NCBI GenBank assembly: GCA_029379385.1
Contig: CM055613.1
Location: 14,340,001-14,404,000 of the forward strand
From: Quillaja saponaria
Taxonomy: Eukaryota > Streptophyta > Magnoliopsida > Fabales > Quillajaceae
Direction: 5' to 3'
Length of the DNA: 64,000 bases
Shown: positions 39,601-52,439 of the stretch, in pieces
Position numbering within the stretch: the stretch's first letter is position 1
How the letters are laid out: each line of letters starts with the position of its first letter
Notes under the pieces: model-generated
Databases searched by the model: none
Told to the model about the DNA's origin: nothing
What the model saw: the letters and a program-made list of their open reading frames with translations, nothing else
Program-made: the position numbers and the translations under genes

Positions 39601-40600
39601 TTATATTCTTTTAATTTTTTTTAATCATAATTATTTGTTTAGTGAGAGTAACAATGCTTGATATTTTTAAAATAATTGTATTTATTTTTTACGGATTAAG
39701 CACGTCTAATAATTGAAAGTATATCGCAATTATATGATTGTTTATATTTATACATAAATTGAGTTAGTTTATTTTTTATTATAAATTGTTGACTTTTTCC
39801 TAACAATATTAATTTTATATATAAAATTTGAGTGTTTAAAGATATATTAGATTATAATTATATTTTTAGAAAAATAAATGAAACTTATTTTTAATAAAAT
39901 TATATATCAAATATTATTTGATAATCAATTCTTAATTCAATTGATAAAAACATCAATATAAATCCACATCATTTCGATTATGCATAGAGATTTTATCTCT
40001 CCAACTCACCGTGCAAAATAATTTTTTATTACATATATGTTATCCATCCAATTGTACAACTTGTTATATCAAAAAGAAATTGATGGTTGTAGAAAAAAAG
40101 GCTAAAATATTTATTTGGTATAAATAGTATTCAATCTTAGGAGGAGTAATCAAAATTTGAAAATTCCCTTAATTCTGGCACTATTGTTGGGTTTTAATAG
40201 AGAAAAAAGAAATTTCATAATACTGTTCATTTATTTAAACAAAATCCACGTTTCAAACAACCAATGGGGGTTCAGTAAGCGCAAAAATAAAGAGTGGGTG
40301 ATATTAGCAAGTTCCTTCCTTCCTCTGCTTAAAAAAGAAGCTTTAGCTTTTCAGAACAGCCCCCATGGCCGTGCCGCTTCTTCTAGTAATACCTCAGCAA
40401 GTAAACTGAAAACAGCTACACCAGATTCTTTTCCAACATCTTTCAATTTTTATTTTAGTATATAAATACTAAAATACTAGTTCTCTCTGTAATTTAACAT
40501 AGTTTATGATCGTCGCCAATAATACTAAAATAAAGAGTTCTGCCATTAAAATACTTACCCAGAAACAAAAGCAGACAGCAAAGATAAAGCACTTATTTTT
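36680..40600. other. AT-rich intergenic DNA
   Basis: Nothing coding was recognised. A locally GC-richer patch at about 38810-39060 has two overlapping open frames of ~88 codons with low-complexity Ser/Gln/Thr content and no known motif; I do not call it a gene. The rest is A/T-rich. Confidence 0.5.
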
Positions 40601-41347
40601 AGATTTTTGGGTTCTCTTGGAGTAGCATTTGATCTTCAATTGGCTCATTTCTCCCATGAAATGCTAAATCTCTTCAGGGTTTATCAGTGCTTCTTCGGCT
40701 TCCTTCTTGTGGTCTCTGTCTTTTTCTCCGTCTTTTCAGGTTTGCCTTCCTATTTCATGAACTTGTCGTCTTCCATTCTCAGAAACTTGCTTTGGGTGTT
40801 AATCAAAATTTCAGTATAATTTGTTTTCAGAGGTTTTTTTTTTTTTTTTTTTGTGTGGTAGAAATTTCTATACGTCAGAAATTAGATCTGACCAGAGTCT
40901 TTTCTTTGCTCTTCCAATTTAGAACCAAGCTTTCTGGGTTAGCTGTATTTCTTTTTGCGCCTGTACTTGAATCGAATAATCGTATTGTGCTATTTAAAAA
41001 AGTTTATCCTTGCTTACTTGGAAAATATGAAAAATAACCCTAAAGTTATAAATCTTGGAATCCCTGTCAGGGTGGAGATATTTTTGGTTGAAGTTAAATT
41101 TGATTGCAATTAATTTGCTCTCCTTTTCACCAACCATTTAGTTTCTGAGAATACAGGGTGTAGATTTTGCTGCTTTTTTTTCATATGCCATTTCTTTTTG
41201 GTTGTCATCTGATTTTGTGTGAATTGATGGCTATTTGAACTTCTATTTTTCTGTTGCAGGGTAACATAAATGTGCTATCCATTCAAAGTTGGTTACTGAT
41301 ATTGAAGACTAGTATCGGAGTTAGTTCTGTCCTTCTTTGGGTAAATG

Positions 41348-42091
41348 TAAGTGTCATCTCTACCTGATGTCGATTTGCTTGTTCTAGGAAGAAAGGTGAC
41401 TTATATTCTATAATAGTAATCAGGGATGTAGTAACACTTCTCTATCTGTCACTCCTAACTTCCATACAGAGTTATTTTAACTTTGGCTGTCTAATATGGT
41501 ACAGACAACAATCTTTGCTTTCTAATACTATCAATATTTGAAGAAATGCTCCTAAATATAAATTCTGATTGTCTAATAATGATATATCCTAACACGTTCT
41601 TAAAAAATATCCTTGTTACATGATTAATTTCTTTGGTTTCTGAATATAAGGTACTTCTAATTGTAAAAGTGATTAGAAATTAAAGAAGAATGTTAAAAAG
41701 AAAAGGAATGAAAAGAGTATCATCTGCTGATATACGGGATAAGTGCTCCTATATGTGGCTATGTGCTAAATGCTGAACCAGTGAATTGAAAACCAAGGCA
41801 GTGGTTGTAAGGTTGGCTCTGACTTTGTGATATATGTTCTCCTATAATTTGTGCTGTTCTATCATGAACAAAAGTTTATAAAGTTGTTGTTTTTCTTTCT
41901 CTTTCTTTTTGAATAATTTGTTAAAAAAGCTTTTCTTCACTTGGGTAGGAGGAGTTATAGTTTTTCCTCTTGGGCCATACTTACATGTATGAAGTCCAAG
42001 TTTGTCATTATTTTATTAACCCTTATGTTAAAATAAATTTCCTGTTAATTCTGTTAGATGTTTGTTGCTCTTATATTCTGTTGCTTTTTCA
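41348..42091 (+). other. Probable 5' UTR intron of the TOL gene
   Basis: A donor-like AATGTAAGTG (GT at about 41348) and an acceptor TTGCTTTTTCAG ending at 42092 lie just before the leader ATCTGGAACAAGCAAAG and the ATG at 42110. Boundaries are inferred from motifs alone. Confidence 0.4.
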
Positions 42092-42109
42092 GATCTGGAA
42101 CAAGCAAAG

Positions 42110-45100
42110 ATGGCATCTGATCTTGTCAACTCTGCAACAAGTGATAAATTGGTTGAGATGGATTGGACAAAAAACATTGAAATTTGTGAGTTAGTCGCAA
42201 ATGATCAAAGGTACCCGCACGGCTTACATTTCAATTAAAATAGTATGTTTGTGTTGGTTCTTTCTTTTTTTGCTCACAGTGTGGTGTTGGTTCCTTTTTT
42301 GCCCATAGTATGGTGTTGGTTCCTTTTTTGCTCATAGTATGGTGTATGGTGTTGGTTCCTTTTTTGCTCATAGTATGGTGTTGGTTCTTAGTATACAATG
42401 TTTCTTTTTATTAAAGTAATATCTTCATTCATTGTTAGGCATGCATGGGTGGCACAATGCTTCTAGTTGTGCAACATGTAGTTAAAAAAATGTGTGGTTC
42501 ATTTATGGGACTTTATTAAGGATATGTATGGGGAGTAATAACTAGGGTGCGGACCGTAAATGGTATTTCTGGAGAGTTTCTGATCATGATAGGTATCCAC
42601 CAATGTTCATTCTTTAAGCCCCTACATATTTTTTAGTTATGGATGAATTTACTTATGCTATTTAGGATAGGACTTTGTAGTGCATGCTGTTTGCCGACGA
42701 TATCGTATTGGTAGACGAAACTAGATAATGATTAAATTATAAACTAGAATTATTTAGGAACGCGTTAGAATTTAAAGCTCTTTGGTTGAGTGAGATGAAA
42801 ACTGAGTATATGGAGTGCGATTTTAGTGACACTAGAGGATGCTTGATTGAAATAACTTTGGATGGCCAGACAATTCTTATAAAAGATGTGTTTAAGTATA
42901 TTTATACAAAAAGATGGACAATTGATCATGATGTGAACAATAGGATCAAGGCAGGGTGAATGAAGTGACGAAGTATTTTAGGAGTTTTATATGATCCTAA
43001 AACTCCGATTAGGTTGAAAGAAAAATCCTATAGGACGACAGTGAGACTGACTATGCTGTATGGTTTTGAAAATTGAATATTTAGGAAATAACAGACATAA
43101 GATGGGAGTATCTAAAATGCAAATGTTGAGATGGATGATTGGACATACAAGAAAAGATAGAACATGAAATGATAGAACATGAAATAAGAAGATCTGTGGG
43201 AAGGTGGAGGTAGCACCTATCAAAGAGAATGAGGGAGAATCGCTTATGTTGGTTTTGGACATATTCAACGTCAGCTAATAGTTGCCGTAGTTAAGAAATG
43301 TGACTTGGTGCATGTGGTAAGTGTTAGATGTGGTAGAAGAAGATTGAAACTTATATGAGGATAATCATTGAGAAGGATATAACTGCTCTAGGCGTTACTG
43401 AAAATGATGTCCTAGATAGTTGCGAATGAAGGAAAAAAAATTCATATAGCAGATCCTAACTAGTTTGGGATTTAAGGCTTAGTTGAGTTGAGTTTATTTT
43501 CTTGTTGTACGTTCTTCTATATAATGAAGCATTTTATCATATCCGTAATCTAGTAATCTTGGTCTTGCTGGTCAATTTTTTTTATTAATTTTTTTCTTTC
43601 ACTTGGGTCTGCTAGAAGGAATTTTGGTGCATGTTCTAATGGAGATTGAAGTAATAGGATTTATGATTTAATTATATCTAAATTATGTAATATTAGATTT
43701 AGAGATGAATTAATAATATTTTAGTATTATTAGAAGTTATTAGTTTCTTTTTTATTTGGATTTTAGATTTATCTTTATGTCATTAGGGTATTTTTTTATG
43801 TCTAAATTATATATTTGGTCCCTATAGTTTGAGTAGAATTTTACTTTGATCCCTACATTTCATTTAGTTGTAATTGGATCATTATAATTGTAAAATTGCA
43901 CCAATTGAGTTCCTACCATCAATTGTAACACAAACAAAAGTGACATAGACTAATGGATTCCACACTGCACAAAAAAAATTTATGTGTCAATCTCTTGTGA
44001 CAAATAGATAAATAAAAATAGACACGTGAAAAAATAAAAAATTATATAAAATATAAATTAAGAAAACTCTAATTTCTACTCAATATATATAAACAAAAAA
44101 ACTCATTAAAAAGAAAAATATATATTTTTATTTGTGATAAAATTTTCACAGGAAACTCCATGAAATCCACCTTCTTTGATTCAATTTCAAGCATTCAACA
44201 CTCACAGAAAATTTCTAATTCCAAAATTGTTCTCATCATGAATTACTTCATATACCTATCACCAAATTTCATGAGGACTCAAACCCCATCAAATGGCTTC
44301 TCTTTTTGTCTTGGGCCTAACAGAGCTCTATCTTCTTCTATCTCCTACCCCTTCTGCGTCCAATGACAAATAAACCTTTGTCAAACCCATATCAGACTCC
44401 CCAAAACCAATCTCACATTCCCAAAACAACTAACCCCAAATTCATCTCCAACACCTAGAGTACTTACCACCATAGGGACCTTGAGTTCTTCCTCATAGTA
44501 CGCTTACCCACCATAGATCCCAACCTTGAATTCTTCCTCAGAGTGCTCTTACCCACCATAGATACATGCATTTGGGCCAATTGTTTATATGCCTGCTTAA
44601 TCTCGTGCAAGGATCTCGATTTCGGTACACCCAAAAGCTCTTTGAAGCTCAACTCTGAGGTCTGAGATTCGAAACTTATCTTTAATAGGCCTTAACTCTG
44701 AGTGACCCAAAAGCTTTTCAGAACGAGAGTACGGATTTGGGCATATAGGTATTGATGGGAGGTGGATTAATGAATTGAGAATAAGATTTTTGAGGATGTA
44801 GAAGTGCAAATTGCTTCTTGGAATTGTTAATCCATAGGGCATCTCTGTCTATGAATGTTATTTATTTATAATAAATTTTATTTTATTTGGCATTTTAGTC
44901 TATGAATGTTTTCAAAAAAAATATTTTTTTATATAATTTTTTATTTTGCCATGTGTCTACTTTTTATTTGTCCATTTGTCATAAGGGATTGTCATATAAG
45001 ATTTTTTTTGTCCAAAATGGAATCCATTAGTCCATGTCATACCCGTTTGTGTTACAATTGTCGGCATGGACTCAATTGGTGTAATTTTACAATTATAAGA

Positions 45101-48100
45101 ATCCATTGTAACAAAATGAAATGTAGGGATCAAAGTGAAATTTAACTCAAATTATAAGGATCAAATTTATAATTTAGTATTTTTTATTAAGACTCTAGAT
45201 TTATTGTTTATGTCATTAGAGTTTTCTAAGGAGTCGATATAATGACTCATAGTATTATATTGTAAAATAGCTTTTGATTAATTAATATTGTTGCTTTTTG
45301 GTTGTCCTTTTTGATTAAAATATCATTTGAATTGAAATACCAATTGTTCTTAAAAAAAAAAAGCAAACAAAAAAAAGTCGCAAATTTTTCACTATTCCGT
45401 CCAGCTGCCACCAAGGTTGCTAATTTTATTTTATTTTTTCTAAAACCACCGTAGGATCAAAATTTCTTGATCTATAAAACCCGAAATCTCAAAGCTGAAA
45501 AATATCTTGAGTCAGCTAAAACATTCTAACCCACCGCTTCTTCGCTGCCTCCGCCATAATAAGCCACCGGAAAATTGATCCGATGCCACCAAATGGTTCG
45601 AAAGTCGCCGATCTACAAAACCTCCCAATCCTGACCTCCAAAATCTTTTGGACGTGCCGCCACAACCAAGGATTAAAAAGTGGTGTCGATTCGGCCGTTT
45701 TGGGCGAATAGATTCGGTTTCTACACATATGAAAACGAATCTCTCATACAGAAACAAACCCATCTTGTCTCGGTGGAAACGACATGATTTCTACAGTTTC
45801 GAAGCGAAACACTCCAAACAAATGCCGAATCGACAGAAAAAAATTGATTATGGAGAAAATCTAACGAAGCCATCCTTGTTGACGCAGATCTGATCCACCC
45901 TGCAAGTAGCTGCTCTTGCTACTCTGCAAATCATCATGCCCCTAAGTTTGGTGGAGAAGATGAATGCAACGCTGCGTTTTATTTAAGTTGAGCATTTTTT
46001 TTTTTTTTCCCCCCTATTATTATAATGTGTAGAAACTTTATATGGCCTAATTCTTTTAGTAAAATCCTTAAAACCCACATAAGATTTTGCTCATTTAAAT
46101 TTCAATGCGGCCTAAATTTATTTATTTTACAAATTTAAAAAGATAAAAAAATAAATATTTTTTAGTTCTTGTTAAAATTATATAAAAAACAAATAAATTG
46201 TTAAGTTTCTTTAAATCTCACACCCTTAATATCAATAAAATAAAAGTAAAAAATTAAGAATTACATTGTTTTTATTCAATGAATATTGTTTGTATTTATT
46301 GTCTAAACTTGTATTAATAATTTTTTCCTTTTTTTTTTTTTTTCATTATCTCCAAGAAAGGCTCTTTTTTTTCTTTTTTCTTTTTTTAGCTATCTTAATT
46401 TAACTTATTTAGAAGTGATGAAAGAATTTTAAAATTTATTCAATCAAGACTTCATTAGTTTAATTTTTTCTATCTTAATTTAATTTATTTCAATCATCTT
46501 GTCCTTTTATTTTATTTTTATTAATTTTTATCTTAATTTAATTGATTTAGATTCTATTTGAATCTATTTAATATTGGATATGTATACACCCCTCATTGAT
46601 TGGATGTGATTGTAATTTTATATTTTTCTTTTATTTGCAAAAATCTATATTAATTTTTTATTTTTTTAGTATATATTTATGAGAGTTCTATATACTAAAT
46701 TAGTCATTTTGAATACTTATAATTATTATAATATGTGTTTAATTATATGTTTTCATGCGTTTCCAAAAAAATTAGTGCTACCATACTGTTTCTCGAATCG
46801 TTTCCGTTTTTAGACTTGTCGAAACAGTACCTCGAAACGAAACTTTGTTCCTTGGCCAGAACCTCCGCCAACCACTTCTCATACCCAACCCGAGACCAAT
46901 TATGGCCCTAACCCTTTCCAAACCCACCTTCTAACACAAACTCGTGACGCATACCTCTTCCTAATCCATACCTGTTTGCTGACCCATCATCCACAACTTA
47001 GAACCCATCCCTGCTTCTAGGTCCACCTTTGTAGCCCAATTGCTTTAGCCAACCATCAACTTCAAATTGATCCGAGACCAGATCTGCTACCCATCAAACC
47101 CAACCTAGCCTAAAAAAAAGGGAAAAAAAGAGGGAGAAAAGAAAATGCCAACCCATATCCCTGTCCAGACCCACTCTTGATCCTCCCAGATTTGGTCTAA
47201 CATCTCAAATTTAGCCCACAATCGATTCAACCCATTTCATATTAGTTTTTTCACATTCTTGGAGAGATTTCTAAGGTATTTTGACATCTTGAATTCAATT
47301 TCGAGGTCCATTTTGTCAAATTATGCAAAAAAATGTTTGTTTTGGTCTGATATGCTCTCTTGTACATTTAATTCACCACTTTTTGGTTTTCTTATTTCTG
47401 TTTCATCATGCCTCCTAAACGCTCCACCAAGAATGCATCTCCATAGAAAAATGTAGTCACAAATACTTAAAGGAACTTTTTGCTAAGATGGATAAATTGC
47501 AAGAAAGTTTTGATAAATTGCTAGCTCAATTAGCAAAGAGCAAACTGATTTCCAAGAAAGATGGGTATTTTATGCAAATCCTTCATTCTATGACTTTACC
47601 ACATGAGGATGATAATATGAGAGATAGGTCATCATTTCTTGACAAAGTAGTTGAGGAGCTTATAGTTCCAGAGAAGCCTAGTGAGGTTAACTTCCATTGT
47701 TGAAGAACATGTAGAATTTTTAGTACTAGAAGTGGAACCATTACAAGCTCTGGTTGAAGAAGAATTATAATTTGACAACAAGACTCCAGTTGAACCAGAA
47801 AATGAATTTGTCATTCTAGTTTCAGAAGACAAAGTCGACACTACACCTCATTTGAATGTTGAGCATATAAAGTATGTCATACCATTGAAACTGTTTGAAA
47901 TTCCTGACAATTTTTCTCTCCAATTTTTTGCTGGCACTAATGAAGACCTAACTGCAAGATTTTGCTCCTAATATCCTTATTTTCTCTCATTTCAAAACTC
48001 GAGGTTGAGTTTTTTTTCCAATTAAGAGAGAATGATGAAGAACAAAGTAATAGGATTCATGTTTTATGATTTATTATATTTAAATTATGTAATATTATAA

Positions 48101-51100
48101 TTATGGATAAGTTAATAGGATTTTAATATTATTATGAGTTATTAGTTTCCTTTTTATTAGGATTTTAGATTTATTTTTATATCATTAGGGTTTTTATTTA
48201 TTTATTATGACTCTAGATTTACCTTTTATGCTATTAAGGTTTTCTAGAGTGTCTATACAATGACCATAGTACTACATTATAAAATTTATATTGTTGCCTT
48301 TCGGTTGTTTTTTTTATTTGTCGATTTCTATTAAAATATCAGTTGTTCCCGCATCATGTTCATTTAACTATTATGCCAATTAATTGATATATGGATTCCA
48401 GTAATCCAAAAGCACAGTTTTTTTTGGGCATTGGCATATGTTTTCTTTTTGTATCTTCTTTCTTCATTCTTTTCTTTTTTTTATTTTTTATTTTTTTAAG
48501 AGGAGGGTCGTGGGGGTTTGATATAGCAGCACTCGGTTGAATGATAAACCAATTTTATTCATTTACTTACAATCTTATTTAGGTTGATCACGACACTTAT
48601 TGGTCAAAGCCTTGGAGGGTATCTAGCTTGAAACTGGAACCCTGCTGGGGTTAAGCTTGGTTATTATGACAATATATGGATAATTGATGTTCCAAATATC
48701 CAATTTATCATCTCAGTCCTTACCATCATCTTTTTCTTCATGCAGGCAAGCTAGAGATATTGTTAAAGCTATCAAAAAAAAATTGAGCAGCAAAAACACA
48801 AACACTCAACTTTATGCAGTTATGGTGAGTTTGAGGCCTTTCTTTGGAAGCCATATGTTTGATTTCATAAAGATTTCTCCATCAAAAGAAGTTGCCAACA
48901 GGCCCATATTATTCTAGCCCTGTAATCTGGGATGATACTCACGCTGCTACTGTTCTCACTTCTGTGGCTAGCTACTTTATCTTCTGTTCATCTATTGCTT
49001 TGCAGTTGTTGGAGATGTTGATGAACAACATTGGAGAACATGTCCACAATCAAATTATTGATACAGGAATAATTCCTATTCTGGTGAAGATTGTGAAGAA
49101 AAAGGTATGAAATTTTCTCTACATATAAATTATTATCAATTGACATTGATATACCTCTCTTTGATTGTGTTTTGTTCTTTGGTTTCAGTCAGATTTGCCT
49201 GTACGAGAGCGGATATTTCTCCTTCTAGATGCCATACAGACATCCCTTGGTGGTGCTTCTGGAAAGTTTCCCCAGTATTATAATGCATACTATGAGTTAG
49301 TGGTAAGTGCAGACACGTAGCCCCTTTATGATACCATCTTATGGGGACGATTTAGAAGTTGTTTGACAAAAGGTATATGATACTGGCTCAGCATTGTAAG
49401 AAAGGAGCATCATTCTTTTAGCCAAATTAGCTACACTTGAAAAACTAGTAATCATATAGGTTTTGCTATTTATTCTTCTGGACTAGTAAATTTGTGCATG
49501 ATCTTTACTAAATCTTGTCAAACTTGTAACAGTTCGGCTTGTAGCACATTAAACACTTTAGTTAAAAATTGCACCTATAGTTGTTTTCTTATAACAGGAT
49601 TTTGTTTAGGGCTCTGTCCATATTAGTTGACACTGGCATAAGGCCATGTAGTGGTTGGTGGTGGTGCGAGTTTATTGAGATTGTGATAAGCATTGTGGGA
49701 GATTTTGGTGCTAATAGAGAGCATGCATTGGTGATTCTGGGAGTTAGTGAACTGGTGATATAAGTAAACCTTATAAGTTGTAATCAATGGTTTTTGGGCT
49801 CACCAGTAACAAAACAATGGTAAGTCAGCGATTGAACTCATCTTTTATAATCTAGAGGCCACTTATCAAAACCTGGGCATCTAAAGTGTTCTATTGCTTG
49901 GTTGTGAGGGCTCGTTAATTTATTTTGGGCTTGCTTTTTCGATGCACTTAAGAGAAGACATTGATGGAGAAGAATTTGAGAATTCTCTGATTGCCTTTCT
50001 CATTATGTATGATACTAATAATTTTATAATGTTTTTATATAATCTCATTGAATTCCAACTTAACTTCAGATTTCCTGGTTGGTTACCAAATTAAGTTTGA
50101 TACTTTCCCTCCTATGATATACATTTTACAGAATGCGGGTGTGCAGTTTCCTCAAAGACCTCATGTTGTCGAATCAAATAATCCTACTTCACAACCAAGT
50201 CATCCTGCTTCACAACCAAGGAAGATTGATGACATCCCTAATGGGGAACTGGCCTCACATAGACACGAAGGGGTTGCTAGGCAAGTGGAGCCTCAGGCTG
50301 TCCCTGAATCTAGGTATTTTTGTTTTATTTAGTTTTGTCCACTTCAACTCTTATTTGACTTTATTTTATGGAAATCCTTTAGAAGTGCAATGTGAGCAGG
50401 CAACCCCACTGTGGTAAAGGTGTAATCAGTAAGTCCCAAAAATAGGGTGGTTCTGCTACATATGCATATCCAGATTTATTACAAAGAATGATACTAAATC
50501 TATTATTGTTCTGATATTTAAGCTTCATCATTCTATATTTCCTGTCTAAGCAAAACAGTGTAGCTTCTTTAGATCATAAAGATGCTAGTTCTTTGATATG
50601 CCTTTCAATTTTTATGTTATTTTTTTAGTTTATGAAATAGAATGTCCATTTAAAAAAAATTAGCTTCTGTCCTAATTTCTGTTACACCGTGTCTCATTTC
50701 ACCTACTCCTTGCAGTATTATTCAAAAGGCTAGTAATGCATTAGAAGTTCTAAAAGAAGTTCTTGATGCTGTAGATCCTCATCATGCTGAGGTATGCTAG
50801 TGAGTTTTAATGGCAAATTCATATTTTAGCATTGCTATTTATCTTTCAGTGGGTGATACTATTGCATTTGTAATGTTCCATCAGGAACTCATGATGCTTC
50901 TCCAATCAAAATGGTTTAATTCTCAATGTTAGCCAGTAAAAATCCCTTGATTCTTAATACTCTTAAGCAAAATGGTTTGATTCTCAAATACTAGAAGGAA
51001 GTTTTTTTGTTGCTTGGTTTTGTGAAAGCTTTAAATGTTTAAAAAGCCCCAAAGCACATGCCACGTGATGCATGGTTTTGTTGTTAATAGGTGATTAATC

Positions 51101-52421
51101 TATTATAAAATCTGCCAACACTTTCGAGTTGCATGTTTTTTATCTGATGAAACCTTTCATTTGACATGTATAAGTGGCATTTATGAATAAGCCTTTTCCA
51201 CATTGATTGACATTGTCATCTAATCTCTTGTTTAGGGAGCAGGAGACGAGTTCACCCTTGACCTTGTAGAACAATGTTCATTTCAAAAGCAAAGAGTAAT
51301 GCATCTTGTCATGACTTCCCAGTAAGGCCACCTTAAATTCCTCTAATCTGCTTTCAAAACCAACACTTTTGAATTGCATGGTTACTTTCATGTAGTTCTA
51401 ACTTGCTGATATATTAATAGGAATTATTTTGATGCTTGGATCTTGTGGAGGCGTAGAATGAAGAGAGATTTTTGTAGCTAGACATATATATACTGCTGCA
51501 TATTGGCTTTACTAGAAAAGTAGAATTTCATTTACATTTCTTCCTATTATTCCCTAGAGATTTGGTCTGTATCATAGTGATGATTTTGTTTACGTGTTTA
51601 GTTGATATGATCAGTTTGTTTGACCACATATATTCGTAGCAATGCAAACTCACATACATACATTAACTTTGTTGCTCTGGTTCCTTCAATTGGTTTTTGC
51701 ATTAACATTCACAGGAATGAGGAGATAGTTTCTCAAGCAATTGAATTGAACGAGCAGCTTCAGAAAGTTCTTGCAAGACATGATGTCCTTCTTTCAGGTA
51801 AACCAATATCAACAGGCAAATCATTCTCATCATGAAGAAGCGGAAGAGGAAGAGCCTGAACAGCTATTCCGAAGGTACCACTTGTTCTCAGAAACTTTGG
51901 TTATCTTTGTTTGCAGTTTAATAGGGACAACTGTCGGTCAATTTTTCATTCATCTATGGATTTAAATTATTATTTTTTTGGCTCTAACAATTGGCAGATT
52001 ACGAAAAGGAAAAGCTTGTGCAAGGCCTGAAGATGAAGAAAGCACAGTCGAGCACCCCCAGTTAGGCTTGCCTGGGTCAACTTTTCATAGTGAAAGGCTG
52101 AACCGTCCACTTATACGGCCACTTTCTGTGGATCCACCTCGAGAACCTAATCCTCGTCCTGTTGCTACTCCGCTTCCACCTGTAAAACTCATGGAGAGGG
52201 AGCCTCCAGTTGTTGCAATTGCACCACCATCTGCAAAATACAGTGAGAAGGAACTGCCTCATGTTGCTATTCCACCCCCACCTGCAAAACACATTGAGAG
52301 GGAGAGATTTTTTCAGGAAAACAAGACAGATAGTACCGTGGGTGGACATATGAGGGGCCTCTCATTACACAGTAGCAATGCAAGTAGCTCTCTCAGTGGA
52401 AGTTACGATTCAAGTGACTGA
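42110..52421 (+). CDS. TOL: TOM1-like (TOL) VHS-GAT ubiquitin-cargo adaptor, one frame break
   Basis: TOL proteins bind ubiquitinated membrane cargo and pass it to ESCRT for vacuolar sorting. Exons: 42110-42210, 48746-48824, 49006-49104, 49189-49302, 50132-50313, 50716-50791, 51236-51321, 51715-51874, 51998-52421. The VHS domain spans ~1-135 ([60 protein letters not shown]). The GAT domain is ~195-290 ([33 protein letters not shown]). The Pro-rich tail contains [13 protein letters not shown]. Exon 8 holds one base too many near 51815: the literal frame ends [16 protein letters not shown], whereas the shifted frame reads [20 protein letters not shown], normal for the family, and restores the phase into exon 9. 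Corrected length is about 439 residues. Intron 1 is 6.5 kb, swollen by transposons. Confidence 0.9.
42245..42400. repeat. Minisatellite, ~33-bp units (about four)
   Basis: Imperfect units of GTGTTGGTTCCTTTTTTGC followed by CATAGTATG repeat head to tail within TOL intron 1, just before the LINE remnant. One unit carries a duplicated TGGTGTA. Confidence 0.8.
42510..43510 (+). mobile_element. Decayed LINE (non-LTR retrotransposon) 3' part
   Basis: Broken plus-strand frames match the reverse transcriptase C-terminal region of plant LINEs. They include ITRVRTVNG (from ~42540), the catalytic box [15 protein letters not shown] (~42690), [14 protein letters not shown] (~42800), [20 protein letters not shown] (~42990) and [15 protein letters not shown] (~43120). 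The end resembles plant LINE tails (TTTGGGATTTAAGGCTT, ~43468). Stops and frameshifts are frequent and the 5' part is missing, so it is a dead, 5'-truncated copy inside TOL intron 1. Confidence 0.88.
43802..45177. mobile_element. MULE-like DNA transposon nested in the 5' LTR
   Basis: Terminal inverted repeats of roughly 160-200 bp start CTAAATTATA on both ends and share ACTTTGATCCCTACATTTCA, TATAATTGTAAAATT, CACCAATTGAGT and GACTAATGGATTCCA (left arm versus reverse complement of right). It interrupts the LTR sequence between CATTAGGGT and AAGACTCTAG, which are nearly adjacent in the intact 3' LTR. Flanks TATTTTTTTAT and TATTTTTTAT look like a 9-11 bp target duplication, as Mutator-like elements make. 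No transposase is visible. The interior holds a J-domain gene fragment (listed separately). Confidence 0.8.
44464..44680 (-). pseudogene. Captured DnaJ (J-domain) fragment inside the MULE-like element
   Basis: The minus strand at about 44652-44575 encodes [20 protein letters not shown] followed by YKQLAQ. This matches helices I-II of chloroplast-type short J proteins (FYELLGI...[10 protein letters not shown]). The HPD motif that must follow helix II is missing; the frame runs instead into two near-identical repeats ([13 protein letters not shown] and [13 protein letters not shown]). No full J domain can form. Between long inverted repeats, this is the structure of a Pack-MULE. Confidence 0.7.
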
Positions 52422-52439
52422 CCTCACAATAAATGGACT

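Larger units (their letters stand above)
43640..48356 (+). mobile_element. LTR retrotransposon copy 1, non-autonomous, in TOL intron 1
   Basis: The 5' LTR (43640-43801 plus 45178-~45350) is split by a DNA transposon. The 3' LTR is 48033-48356. The LTRs share GTAATAGGATT, AAATTATGTAATATTA, GGATTTTAGATTTAT, TATAATGAC and AAAATATCA in order. A purine-rich AGAGAGAA precedes the 3' LTR. The interior (about 45.35-48.03 kb) shows no gag, protease, integrase or reverse transcriptase I can recognise, only short frames. It matches copy 2 at 60.2-62.8 kb, for example ACCTAACTGCAAGATTTTGC and TTCTCTCATTTCAAAACTCG. The LTRs have diverged considerably, so insertion is old. Confidence 0.85.

Noticed and set aside
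44160..44366. Plus-strand 68-codon frame in the MULE-like element, Ser/Phe-rich like a transit peptide
   Set aside because: It is on the opposite strand to the J-domain fragment, and its resemblance to a plastid leader is only compositional.
51791..51820. An 18-nt GT...AG stretch in TOL exon 8 as a mini-intron that would fix the frame
   Set aside because: Removing 18 nt keeps the same frame and is far below plausible intron length, so it does not explain the break.
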